From positions 1 to 10,093 of the forward strand of contig JADJMI010000030.1 in NCBI GenBank assembly GCA_016709665.1: 10,093 nt of DNA. The letters are read 5' to 3'. How positions within the stretch are numbered: the first letter of the stretch is position 1; each line of letters starts with the position of its first letter. Source of the DNA: Betaproteobacteria bacterium. Lineage in GTDB: Bacteria > Pseudomonadota > Gammaproteobacteria > Burkholderiales > Usitatibacteraceae. Under the pieces are notes generated by a model. That model had not been told where the DNA came from, did not search any database, and was given only the letters and a program-made list of their open reading frames with translations. Position numbers and translations under genes: made by a program. Shown piece by piece: positions 1 to 6,969 of the stretch.

Positions 1-1
1 C

Positions 2-2311
2 GCCGTCGTGGTGCAGCCGGACGGAAAGACGGTGATCGTCGGCGCCTGCGGGGGACCCGCCTTCCTCAATCCCAGCGAGATCTGCGTCGCGCGCTACACC
101 AATGCCGGCGCCTTCGACCTATCGTTCGGCGATTTCGGCATCTTCCAGATGACGGTGCCTGTCGGCGTGGCCTCGATGCGCGCGGTGACCCTCGACCGTG
201 GCCGCATCATCGTGGCGGGCAGCTGCGGCGCCGAACTCGCGCAGGATTTCTGCGTGCTTCGCCTCAACGCCAACGGCACGCCGGACACCACCTTCAACGC
301 GACCGGGCTGGTGATCACACCGGTGGGAACCCTGGACGACCAAGCCCATGCCGTCGCCATGGACGGCGATCGGATCCTCGTGGCCGGCGAATGCGAGGTG
401 GCGGGTTCCACCAACACCTGCCTCGTCCGCTACACCGACGCGGGCACGCGCGACGGCACGTTCGGCAACGACGGCAAGGCGATCCTCGCGCTCTCCCCGG
501 CCCAGGATGGCGCCTACGCGCTCGCCTTGATCGAAGGCCAGGCCTACGCGGGTGGACGGTGCGGGGCGACGGCCTTCTGCGTGATCCGGCTCACCGCGGC
601 CGGTGCGCTCGACGCGACCTGGGCCAATGGCGGCCGCCTCCAGTACGACATCGGCGTGAGCGCGGCGCGGGTCACGGCGCTGGCGGCCTCGGGTTCCCGG
701 CTGTTGGCCGCCGGCGTGTGCACCACGGGGGCGAACGCCGACTTCTGCCTGCTGCGGATCGATTCCACCGGCCAGCCGGACACGACACTGAACGGCACCG
801 GCCTCCTCGTCATCCCCATGGGGACCGGCGAAGACCTGCTCACGGGCCTCACGCTCGTGGGAAGCGCCACATTCCTTTCGGGAAGCTGCGATTCCGGAGC
901 CCGGAAAGTGTTCTGCCTCGTGAGCATCACCGAGGCGGGCGGCATCAACGGCGCCTTCAACGGCGGCGCCGTCCTTCTCGATGACTTCGGCGGCACGTAC
1001 GCCGTCGCTGCCGGTCTCTCGCCGTATTTTTCCACGCTCACGCTGGCGGGCACGTGCGGCACCCCGTTCACGTTTCGCGACTGGTGCTTCACGCGCTACT
1101 CGCTCTTCGGCCAGCGCGACGCCTCCCTCAACACCACCGGCCTCGTCGTGACCGACCTGCGGGCCAGCCCGGGCTTCGACGATGCCACGGTCCTCGTCCG
1201 CCAGGGCGACGGCAAGTACCTCGCGGCGGGCACCTGCTCGGACGACGGCGCCACCTATTCGCGATGTCTCGTGCGCTACAAGGTGGACGGCACGCTGGAT
1301 GCTTCCTTCGGCACCGGCGGCGCCGTCTCGGTCGGCACGGGAAGCCCCTCCGGCGATACCGCCATCGCGCTCGACGCCGACGGCCGGATCTACGCGGCCG
1401 GCGGCTGCGTGAACGGCGCGCTTTTCTGCGTGATGCGCTTCCTGCCCACGGGGGCCCTCGATACCGCCTACGGCACGAACGGCATCGCATCCACCGGCGC
1501 CGGTACGGGGGTCACCCTCTACGGCATCCGGGGCATCGTCGTCGATGCGGCAGGCAATGCGGTGGCCGGCGGCTACTGCAACGTGCCGCCGGGCCTCAAT
1601 GATTTCTGTGCGGTGAGATTCAAGGAGACCGGCGAACTCGATGCCGGCTTCGGCACCGACGGGAAGGCATTCGCTTCGTTCGGCCCAACCGATAACGCCG
1701 CTTCCTTCATCGCGGACGGCACCGGCTTCCTGATCTCGGGGGACTGCAGGAGCGACGCGTCCAACGATTACTGCGTGGCCCGGCTCACGTCGGCAGGGCT
1801 GCCGGACCCGGCTTTCGGAAGCGGCACGGGAAAGGTGATTTTCCCCATCGGCACCGGCGCTTTCCGGCCCGTAGCGGCCCTGTCCGCAACCGGCCGGATA
1901 TGGCTCGCGGGGAGTTGCGTCGTCGGCGGCGTCTACCAGTTCTGCATCGCGCGCCTGATGCCCGACGGATCCCTCGACACGACCTTCAGCGGCGACGGCA
2001 TGTCGGCCGCGGCGGTGAACGGCGTGAGCGACGTCGCGTATTCGCTGCTCCCCGATGGCACGGGGCTCCTGGTGGCGGGCGGTTGCCAACGCTCCGCCAG
2101 CTCCAACGTCGCGGACTTCTGCATGGCGCGCTTCCTGGCGGACGGCACGCTCGATCCCGCCTTCAACGACACGGGCGTCTTCACCGCGCACTTCGGGCCG
2201 GACATCAACGTCAGCTACGGCCGCGGGCTGCTGCGCGACGGCAATCGCGTCGTCGCCCTCGTCAACGGCAACGGCTTCACGCTCGCGGGCCTCGCGCTGC
2301 TGGCGAACGAC
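2..2311 (+). repeat. Thirteen delta-60 propeller repeats with a Cys pair in each
   Basis: Thirteen units of roughly 55-65 codons. Each has a strand ending in [AG]G-x-C, a short insert, then [FYW]C-[VLIFAM] followed by xR[YLF], G-x-x-D-x-x-[FWL] and a Gly-rich turn. Examples of the Cys pair are SCGAELAQDFC, RCGATAFC, TCGTPFTFRDWC, YCNVPPGLNDFC and GCQRSASSNVADFC. The spacing between the two cysteines varies from 6 to 12 residues, as expected for a hairpin insert. Thirteen visible units would be close to two seven-bladed propellers if at least one more repeat lies upstream. Confidence 0.85.
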
Positions 2312-4333
2312 GTGCCGCGCGCGCCGACGGGCGTCGTGGCCACGTCGGGCGACGGGCAGCTGGGCGTCGCTTTCACGGCGCCGACCGACAACGGCGGCAA
2401 CCCGATCCTCTCCTTCACCGCCACCTGCGGCGACCAGTCGGCGTCGGGGCCGGCATCGCCGATCGTCGTCCCGGGACTCGTGAACGGTGTCACCGTCACC
2501 TGCACCGTCACGGCGACCAACGTCGCGGGTACCGGGCCGCCCTCGGTCGCTTCGGCGAGCGTCGCGCCGCGCAAGGTGACATCGGTCTCGGTTGCCTCGA
2601 GCAGCAACCCGTCGACTTCGGGAATGACGATCACGTTCACGGCGACGATAACCGGCCAGAGCCCGGGCGGCCTGGTCGTCTTCAAGGACGGCGGCGTGAC
2701 GATGGCCTCCGGCTGCGGCGGCGCATCCGTGATCGCCGGCCAGGCCTCCTGCTTCATCAGTTCTCTCTCCACCGGCCCGCACGACATCACCGGCGAGTAT
2801 TCGGGCGACGCGGCCAATGCGCCGTCCACCTCGCCCGTCTTCTTCCAGACGGTGATTGCCGCGGGATTCACGCTCCGGGCGGGCCCGGCGGGCGACGGCT
2901 CGGGACTCATCCGCAACGGCCGCGTGACCTCCTCGCCGGCGGGCATCGATTGCGGCCCGACGACGAGCAACTGCCAGGCGAGTTTCGCGAGCGGCCAGCA
3001 AGTGACGCTCACGGCGACGCCCGAGGCGGGGTACCAGTTCGCGTTCTGGACCGGCGCCTGCACGGGAACGGTCGGGTGCGTCGTCACGATGGACGCGGAG
3101 AAGACGGTGGGGGCGGTGTTCACGGCCACGGCCCCGGTGCCGCGCGCGCTCACGATCGCGCGGAGCGGCAGCGGCACGGGCACGGTGACGTCGACCCCGG
3201 CCGGCATCGCCTGCGGCGCCACCTGCACGGCGAATTTCGACGACGGCACGGGGGTGGTCCTGGCCGCATCGCCGACCGCGGGCTCCACGTTCGCCGGCTG
3301 GACGGGCAGCGTTTGCTCGGGGACGGGTGCCTGCAACGTGACGATGGATGCGGCGAAGAACGTGACGGCCACGTTCTCGCTCCTGCCTGCTTCCACTTTT
3401 GCCCTCGCGGTTACCAAGTCCGGTGCGGGTACGGGCACCGTCACTTCCAACCCGGCGGGCATCAACTGCGGCGCGGCTTGCACGGCCAACTTCAACTCCG
3501 GCGCTTCCGTCGCGCTCACCGCGGCGCCTTCCCCGGGCTCGGTCTTCGCCGGGTGGAGCGGCGGTGGGTGCTCGGGGACGGGGACGTGCAACGTGACGAT
3601 GAGCTCGGCGCAATCCGTGACGGCCACCTTCTCGATCCAGACCTTCGCGCTCACCGTGACGAAGACCGGTGCGGGTACCGGTACCGTCACCTCGACGCCG
3701 GCGGGGATCGCCTGCGGGGCGACTTGCAACGGGAACTTCAATTCGGGGGTCTCCGTGGCCCTGGCCGCGGCGCCTGCCACCGGTTCATTCTTCGCCGGCT
3801 GGAGCGGGGCCTGCACCGGCACCGGCGCCTGCAACGTGACGATGGATGCGGCCAAGAGCGTGGGGGCGCAGTTCAAGCTGAACACCGCCATCCCGCGCCT
3901 GGCCAACATCTCGACTCGGATGCAGGTTCTCACCGGCAACGACGTGCTGATCGGCGGCTTCATCATCGGCGGCAGCGCGCCCAAGACGGTGGTTGTTCGT
4001 GCGCGCGGGCCTTCGCTCATCCCATTCGGCATCGCCAACGCGCTGCCCAACCCGACGATGCAGCTCTTCAGCGGGCAGACGGTGCTCGCGACGAGCGATG
4101 ACTGGGGCACGGCTGCCAACGCCGCCGCCATCACCACCTCCGGCTTCGCACCTTCCAGCCCGCTCGAATCCGCGATCCTCACCACCCTCGGTCCGGGTGC
4201 CTACACGGCGGTGGTCTCCGGCGTGGGCGGGTTGACCGGTGTCGGGATCATCGAAGTGTTCGAAGTCGACAAGCCCGAGATCCCGCTCCTCAACATCTCC
4301 ACCCGGGGCCAGGTGCTCCGGGCAACGACGTGA
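2..4333 (+). CDS. Delta-60 repeat beta-propeller surface protein with FN3, Ig-like, InlB-type and C-terminal tail domains (5' partial)
   Basis: The frame is open at the left edge, so the true start and signal peptide lie outside. Counting from the GTG at 8, residues 1-768 hold thirteen delta-60 (DUF5122-type) propeller repeats, with motifs such as VQPDGK, G-x-L-D-x-x-F and a Cys pair in each. About 771-858 is a fibronectin-III domain, with PTGVVATSGDGQL and VTATNVAGTG. About 858-952 is an Ig-like domain, with SSNPSTSGMTITFTATI. About 953-1291 holds four divergent InlB-type repeats (GTGTVTSTPAGI, FAGWTG, CNVTMDAAKNV). The first tail domain follows from about 1294 (LANISTRMQVLTGNDVLIGG). Codons then run out of frame near 4316 and stop at 4333 inside a second tail domain; the correct continuation is in another frame to 4664. 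The architecture indicates a large secreted or cell-surface protein. Ligand and function are unknown, and delta-60 proteins in general are poorly characterised. The domain calls are strong; the surface location is inferred from fold types and cysteines. Confidence 0.9.
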   Translation, partial: AVVVQPDGKTVIVGACGGPAFLNPSEICVARYTNAGAFDLSFGDFGIFQMTVPVGVASMRAVTLDRGRIIVAGSCGAELAQDFCVLRLNANGTPDTTFNATGLVITPVGTLDDQAHAVAMDGDRILVAGECEVAGSTNTCLVRYTDAGTRDGTFGNDGKAILALSPAQDGAYALALIEGQAYAGGRCGATAFCVIRLTAAGALDATWANGGRLQYDIGVSAARVTALAASGSRLLAAGVCTTGANADFCLLRIDSTGQPDTTLNGTGLLVIPMGTGEDLLTGLTLVGSATFLSGSCDSGARKVFCLVSITEAGGINGAFNGGAVLLDDFGGTYAVAAGLSPYFSTLTLAGTCGTPFTFRDWCFTRYSLFGQRDASLNTTGLVVTDLRASPGFDDATVLVRQGDGKYLAAGTCSDDGATYSRCLVRYKVDGTLDASFGTGGAVSVGTGSPSGDTAIALDADGRIYAAGGCVNGALFCVMRFLPTGALDTAYGTNGIASTGAGTGVTLYGIRGIVVDAAGNAVAGGYCNVPPGLNDFCAVRFKETGELDAGFGTDGKAFASFGPTDNAASFIADGTGFLISGDCRSDASNDYCVARLTSAGLPDPAFGSGTGKVIFPIGTGAFRPVAALSATGRIWLAGSCVVGGVYQFCIARLMPDGSLDTTFSGDGMSAAAVNGVSDVAYSLLPDGTGLLVAGGCQRSASSNVADFCMARFLADGTLDPAFNDTGVFTAHFGPDINVSYGRGLLRDGNRVVALVNGNGFTLAGLALLANDVPRAPTGVVATSGDGQLGVAFTAPTDNGGNPILSFTATCGDQSASGPASPIVVPGLVNGVTVTCTVTATNVAGTGPPSVASASVAPRKVTSVSVASSSNPSTSGMTITFTATITGQSPGGLVVFKDGGVTMASGCGGASVIAGQASCFISSLSTGPHDITGEYSGDAANAPSTSPVFFQTVIAAGFTLRAGPAGDGSGLIRNGRVTSSPAGIDCGPTTSNCQASFASGQQVTLTATPEAGYQFAFWTGACTGTVGCVVTMDAEKTVGAVFTATAPVPRALTIARSGSGTGTVTSTPAGIACGATCTANFDDGTGVVLAASPTAGSTFAGWTGSVCSGTGACNVTMDAAKNVTATFSLLPASTFALAVTKSGAGTGTVTSNPAGINCGAACTANFNSGASVALTAAPSPGSVFAGWSGGGCSGTGTCNVTMSSAQSVTATFSIQTFALTVTKTGAGTGTVTSTPAGIACGATCNGNFNSGVSVALAAAPATGSFFAGWSGACTGTGACNVTMDAAKSVGAQFKLNTAIPRLANISTRMQVLTGNDVLIGGFIIGGSAPKTVVVRARGPSLIPFGIANALPNPTMQLFSGQTVLATSDDWGTAANAAAITTSGFAPSSPLESAILTTLGPGAYTAVVSGVGGLTGVGIIEVFEVDKPEIPLLNISTRGQVLRATT
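2867..3880 (+). repeat. Four tandem InlB-type (Listeria-Bacteroides-like) repeats
   Basis: Four units of about 80 codons starting near 2867, 3143, 3392 and 3638. Shared motifs are GTGTVTS-x-PAGI-x-CG, C-x-ANF, AGW-[TS]-G, a C-x-GTG-x-CNVTM core and a final A-x-F strand. The last three are close to each other at protein and DNA level. The first is divergent (RNGRVTSSPAGIDCG, AFWTGACTG). Each unit has two conserved cysteine pairs. This is a stalk-like repeat typical of exported bacterial proteins. Confidence 0.85.
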
Positions 4334-4664
4334 TGATCGGCGGCTTCATCATCAGGGCGACAGCCCGCAGACGGTGACGGTGCGCGCCCGCGGCCCGAGC
4401 TTGGTTCCGTTCGGCATCACCAACGCGCTGATGGACCCGGTGCTGGAGCTCTTCAACGGGCAGGTGGTTGTCGCGACCAACGACGATTGGCAGGCGCAGA
4501 ACGTGCCGGCCGACGTGGCGGCGATCCAGGCCTCGGGATTCGCGCCGGCGGACACCCGCGAGGCGGTGATCCGAATCACGCTGCCGCCGGGGGCCTACAC
4601 CGCCATCGTGCGCGGCAGGAACGGCACCTCGGGCGTGGGCATCATCGAGGCCTTCGCCGAGTAA
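3887..4664 (+). repeat. Two-domain C-terminal tail cassette, copy 1 (A intact, B frameshifted)
   Basis: Domain A (about 3887-4262) begins IPRLANISTRMQVLTG and contains GGFIIGGSAPKTVVVRARG, ATSDDWG and SGVGGLTGVGIIEVFEVD. Domain B (about 4263-4664) begins KPEIPLLNISTRGQVL and ends GVGIIEAFAE at the stop codon. Total length is about 778 bases, matching copies 2 and 3. Similar NISTR-type domains occur in tandem in exported proteins of several bacterial phyla; I know of no established function. Confidence 0.8.
4334..4664 (+). pseudogene. Frameshifted C-terminal end of the delta-60 protein (second tail domain)
   Basis: Comparison with the intact second tail domain of the next gene (6403-6770) shows two single-base deletions. 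One is in CAGGTGCTCcGGGCAAC (near 4316-4320), where the intact copy has an extra base. The other is in TTCATCATCAGGGCG (near 4352), where the intact copy has CCAGGG. The net shift of two bases puts the rest of the domain (QTVTVRARGPSLVPFGITNA through GVGIIEAFAE) in the third frame, ending at TAA 4662-4664. The residues after the break are well conserved, so either the breaks are sequencing errors and the real gene ends at 4664, or the truncation is very recent. It has no independent start or ribosome-binding site and should not be read as a separate gene. Confidence 0.8.
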
Positions 4665-4670
4665 CGAGCG

Positions 4671-4715
4671 GGGGACAGGTGAATTTGGGGACGGGTGAAA
4701 AATTCACCTGTCCCC
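4671..4715. repeat. Intergenic GGGGACAGGTGAATTT inverted repeat
   Basis: Perfect 16-base arms at 4671-4686 and 4700-4715 flank a 13-base loop. The loop (4687-4699) is itself a near copy of the left arm with A to G at base 7, so the right arm could pair with either copy, the second through one G-U pair and a 3-base loop. It starts 6 bases after the stop of the delta-60 gene. It resembles REP-like elements associated with REP-type (RAYT) transposases in proteobacteria; that link is inferred. It has no T-tract, so it is not a classic intrinsic terminator, though it could protect the mRNA 3' end. Confidence 0.75.
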
Positions 4716-4823
4716 GATTTCGATGGCGTGATTTCCGGTCCATCCCCGTTTCAGGGGACAGAGCGGGGCCCCGAACGTCGCTAGCATCGAGCCGCAACCT
4801 CCCCGCAATCCCGAAAGACCGCC
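4716..4823. other. Leader region of the RCC1-repeat gene
   Basis: This stretch holds another isolated GGGGACA core (4754-4760) and a GC palindrome CGGGGCCCCG (near 4764-4773). No convincing -35/-10 pair was seen, and only a weak purine stretch (GAAAGA, 4813-4818) lies before the ATG at 4824. A promoter is expected somewhere here but cannot be placed. Confidence 0.35.
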
Positions 4824-6770
4824 ATGATCGATCGACTTCCGTCTTCTCCGCCCAGCGCTTCCCGCTGGCTCCGCCGGCTTTCCGGTGCATTTGCCGCGCT
4901 GGCCCTGGCCGGGCCCGCCGCCTACGCGGCCCCGCCCCAGGTCTGGGCCGGCGGCGACAACACCTGCGCCGTCGTGAACGGCGGCGCCTACTGCTGGGGC
5001 AAGAACACCGACGGGCAGGTGGGGAACGGCACATTCGTCGCCGTGAACACGCCCACCGCGGTCCAGGGCCTCTCCGCTGGTGTCACCTTCATCGTGACGA
5101 GCGGCGCCCACAGCTGCGCCATCGTGAACGGCGGCGCCTACTGCTGGGGCAACAACGATTACGGCCAGCTCGGCAACAACGCCGGCACCGACAGCAACGT
5201 GCCCGTCGCGGTGGTCGGCCTTTCCTCCGGGGTCACCTCGATCGCCGTCGGCGACCTTCACTCCTGCGCGGTCCACAACGGCGCGGTGAAGTGCTGGGGC
5301 TCGGGCGACCTGGGCAAGCTCGGCACGGGCGCGTCGATCTTCTCCAGCGCGGTACCGGTGCAGGTTTCCGGCATCACGATCGGCGCCACCGACGTGACGA
5401 CGGGCCGTTACAACAGCTGCGCCATCGTCTCCGGCGCCGCGCGCTGCTGGGGCCAGGGCGATTCGGGCGAGATGGGCAACGGCGCCAGCACGTACGTGAA
5501 CCTCGCCCCCGTCGCGGTGAGCGGCTACGGCAGCGGCGTCTCGGTGCTCTCGGGCGGGGCGTATTTCGCGTGCGGCATCCAGGCCGGTGCGGCCAAGTGC
5601 TGGGGCTGGGGCACCAGCGGTCGGCTGGGCGGCGGCAACACCAACTCGAGCAACGTGCCGCAGCAGGTCGTCGGCCTCACCTCGGGCGTGACGGCCATCA
5701 CGGCCGGCAACGGCAATCACGGCTGCGCGGTCGCTGGCGGCGCCCCGCAATGCTGGGGTCTCAACAACGCGGGCCAGCTCGGCAATCCGTCGCTGCCCGG
5801 CGGCAGCACCTCGCCCGCGGCCGTGCAGGGCCTGCCCGGCGCGATGCTCGACGTATCCGCCGGCGGCCTGCACACCTGCGCCACCGACGACACGCGCATC
5901 TACTGCTGGGGCGACAACACGAGCGGCCAGCTCGGCACCGGCAACAACACGTCGAGCGGCACCCCCGTGCTCGTGCTCACCGTGCCGCCTCCCGCGGCCA
6001 ACCCGGCCCGGCTCGCGAACATCTCCACGCGCATGCAGGTGCTCACGGGCGACGACGTGATGATCGGCGGGTTCATCATCGGCGGCAGCGCGCCCAAGAC
6101 GGTGGTGGTGCGCGCGCGCGGTCCCTCGCTGGTTCCCTTCGGCGTCGCCAACGCGCTGGCGGACCCCACGCTCGCGCTCTATTCCGGGCAGACGGTCATC
6201 GGAACGAACGACGACTGGACGGATGCGGCGAACGCCGCCGCGCTGCAGGCGAGCGGCTTCGCGCCTTCCAGCGGGCTCGAGTCGGGGCTGCTGGTGACGC
6301 TCAACCCCGGCGCTTATACCGCCGTCGTCGCGGGATTCCAGAACGGCACGGGCGTGGGCATCGTCGAGGTGTTCGAGGTCGATCGCCCCGACGTGCCGCT
6401 CGCCAACATCTCCACGCGGGGCCAGGTGCTCACCGGCAATGACGTGATGATCGGCGGATTCATCATCCAGGGGGATGGCCCGCAGACGGTTGTCGTGCGC
6501 GCGCGCGGACCCTCGCTGGTGCCCTTCGGCATCGCGAACGCGCTGGCCAACCCGGCGCTCGCGCTCTATTCGGGCCAGACCGTGGTCGCCACCAACGACG
6601 ACTGGGGCACCGCTTCGAACGCGGCGCTCATCCAGTCCACGGGCTTCGCGCCGGCGAGCCCCTTCGAATCGGCCATCCGCATCACGCTCAACCCCGGGGC
6701 CTACACCGCCATCGTTTCCGGGGTGGGGGGCGGCACGGGCGTGGGGATCATCGAGGTGTTCGCCCAGTAG
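4824..6770 (+). CDS. Secreted RCC1-repeat seven-bladed beta-propeller protein with two-domain C-terminal tail
   Basis: Intact 648-residue protein. Residues 1-35 form a signal peptide: basic WLRR, hydrophobic LSGAFAALALAG, and cleavage predicted after AYA35. About 40-385 contains seven RCC1-type repeats, each with C-x8-CWG or close to it (NTCAVVNGGAYCWG, HSCAIVNGGAYCWG, HSCAVHNGAVKCWG, NSCAIVSGAARCWG and so on) and GQLG/GxxGNG turns. Seven repeats are the number needed for one closed propeller. Residues about 394-519 and 520-648 are tail domains A (LANISTRMQVLTGDDVMIGG) and B (LANISTRGQVLTGNDVMIGG), ending FAQ at the stop. Eukaryotic RCC1 is a nucleotide-exchange factor, but exported bacterial versions are generally regarded as binding or structural proteins. 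No exchange activity is implied. The start is the only ATG that gives the complete signal peptide. The ribosome-binding site is weak. It is flanked by repeat-bearing gaps of 159 and 196 bases, so it is probably transcribed separately. Confidence 0.92.
   Translation: MIDRLPSSPPSASRWLRRLSGAFAALALAGPAAYAAPPQVWAGGDNTCAVVNGGAYCWGKNTDGQVGNGTFVAVNTPTAVQGLSAGVTFIVTSGAHSCAIVNGGAYCWGNNDYGQLGNNAGTDSNVPVAVVGLSSGVTSIAVGDLHSCAVHNGAVKCWGSGDLGKLGTGASIFSSAVPVQVSGITIGATDVTTGRYNSCAIVSGAARCWGQGDSGEMGNGASTYVNLAPVAVSGYGSGVSVLSGGAYFACGIQAGAAKCWGWGTSGRLGGGNTNSSNVPQQVVGLTSGVTAITAGNGNHGCAVAGGAPQCWGLNNAGQLGNPSLPGGSTSPAAVQGLPGAMLDVSAGGLHTCATDDTRIYCWGDNTSGQLGTGNNTSSGTPVLVLTVPPPAANPARLANISTRMQVLTGDDVMIGGFIIGGSAPKTVVVRARGPSLVPFGVANALADPTLALYSGQTVIGTNDDWTDAANAAALQASGFAPSSGLESGLLVTLNPGAYTAVVAGFQNGTGVGIVEVFEVDRPDVPLANISTRGQVLTGNDVMIGGFIIQGDGPQTVVVRARGPSLVPFGIANALANPALALYSGQTVVATNDDWGTASNAALIQSTGFAPASPFESAIRITLNPGAYTAIVSGVGGGTGVGIIEVFAQ
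4941..5972 (+). repeat. Seven RCC1-type repeats with paired cysteines
   Basis: Units of about 48-50 codons, each carrying a C-x(7-8)-C-W-G core followed by a G-[QKER]-[LVM]-G turn. The paired cysteines recur in all seven units, supporting disulfide-stabilised blades in the periplasm or outside the cell. The first two units share nearly identical DNA around the VNGGAYCWG codons. Confidence 0.85.
6003..6770 (+). repeat. Two-domain C-terminal tail cassette, copy 2 (both domains intact)
   Basis: Domain A, about 6003-6378, and domain B, about 6379-6770, joined by VEVFEVDRPDVPLANIS. This intact copy is the reference for reading the frameshifts in copies 1 and 3. A 35-base stretch (6072-6106) is identical to copy 1 (3959-3993). 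A 34-base stretch (6017-6050) is identical to copy 3 (8019-8052). Confidence 0.88.
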
Positions 6771-6784
6771 GTGCCCGAAAGTTC

Positions 6785-6820
6785 GGGGACAGGTGCAATT
6801 GGGGACGGGTGTAATCGGGG
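6785..6820. repeat. Degenerate GGGGACAGGTG direct repeat
   Basis: GGGGACAGGTGCAATT (6785-6800) is followed at once by GGGGACGGGTGTAAT (6801-6815) and then CGGGG. These match the left arm and loop of the element after the delta-60 gene, but the inverted right arm is missing. It begins 14 bases after the stop of the RCC1-repeat gene, the same setting as the first element. Confidence 0.65.
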
Positions 6821-6874
6821 AAGGATACTTTTACGCAACATCATGTCGCGAAAATGGCAACCTCCTCAGTGTCT

Positions 6875-6890
6875 TGAAGGTGTGCGTCCC
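6875..6890. repeat. Single copy of the TGAAGGTGTGCGTCCC repeat
   Basis: This 16-base stretch is identical to 8910-8925 in the next intergenic gap. It lies in the leader of the CAP-domain gene, 77 bases before its ATG. The rest of the 6821-6927 gap shows an AT-richer patch (ATACTTTTACGCAACATCATG, about 6834-6845 onward) that could hold a promoter, but no defined one can be assigned. Confidence 0.55.
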
Positions 6891-6927
6891 GCTGGCTAGG
6901 CTAGGCGGTCGCCCCGGCGGCACGCCC

Positions 6928-6969
6928 CGTGGCGTCTCGCCGGAAGGAGACACTTTCGGAGACGCCATG
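6928..6969 (+). promoter_or_regulatory. Ribosome-binding site and start codon inside a possible hairpin
   Basis: GGAG at 6958-6961 lies 5 bases before the ATG at 6967 and decides the start of the CAP gene. Bases 6928-6938 (CGTGGCGTCTC) can pair with 6959-6969 (GAGACGCCATG): ten Watson-Crick pairs and one G-U, covering most of the GGAG and the whole start codon. An inner 5-pair stem (6941-6945 with 6954-6958) closes a loop that shows a second GGAGAC. The pairing is visible in the sequence; any control of translation is inference. Confidence 0.4.

Noticed and set aside
119..3613. A 3.5-kb open frame on the minus strand opposite the delta-60 gene
   Set aside because: Its translation is Arg/Ala/Gly-rich with no recognisable domain. 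It mirrors the third-position GC bias of the repetitive + strand gene, which has clear domain motifs throughout.
1900..4101. An alternative + strand frame of over 700 codons within the delta-60 gene
   Set aside because: Arg/His-rich low-complexity translation typical of an out-of-frame reading in GC-rich DNA. The overlapping frame has all the domain motifs.
2215..4185. A second long minus-strand open frame under the InlB-type repeats
   Set aside because: It is an antisense shadow: its repeat pattern (VTVPVPAP and similar) is just the reverse complement of the + strand repeats. It has no ribosome-binding site or domain.
4671..4715. Classic intrinsic terminator after the delta-60 gene
   Set aside because: A strong stem exists but there is no T-tract after it, and the sequence matches a dispersed repeat element better.
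4754..4773. GC palindrome CGGGGCCCCG as an operator upstream of the RCC1-repeat gene
   Set aside because: A ten-base GC palindrome is expected by chance in such GC-rich DNA, and no regulator gene or second site supports it.
4487..6442. A + strand open frame of 651 codons overlapping the RCC1-repeat gene
   Set aside because: It is an Arg-rich shadow. The frame starting at 4824 has a signal peptide and seven RCC1 repeats.
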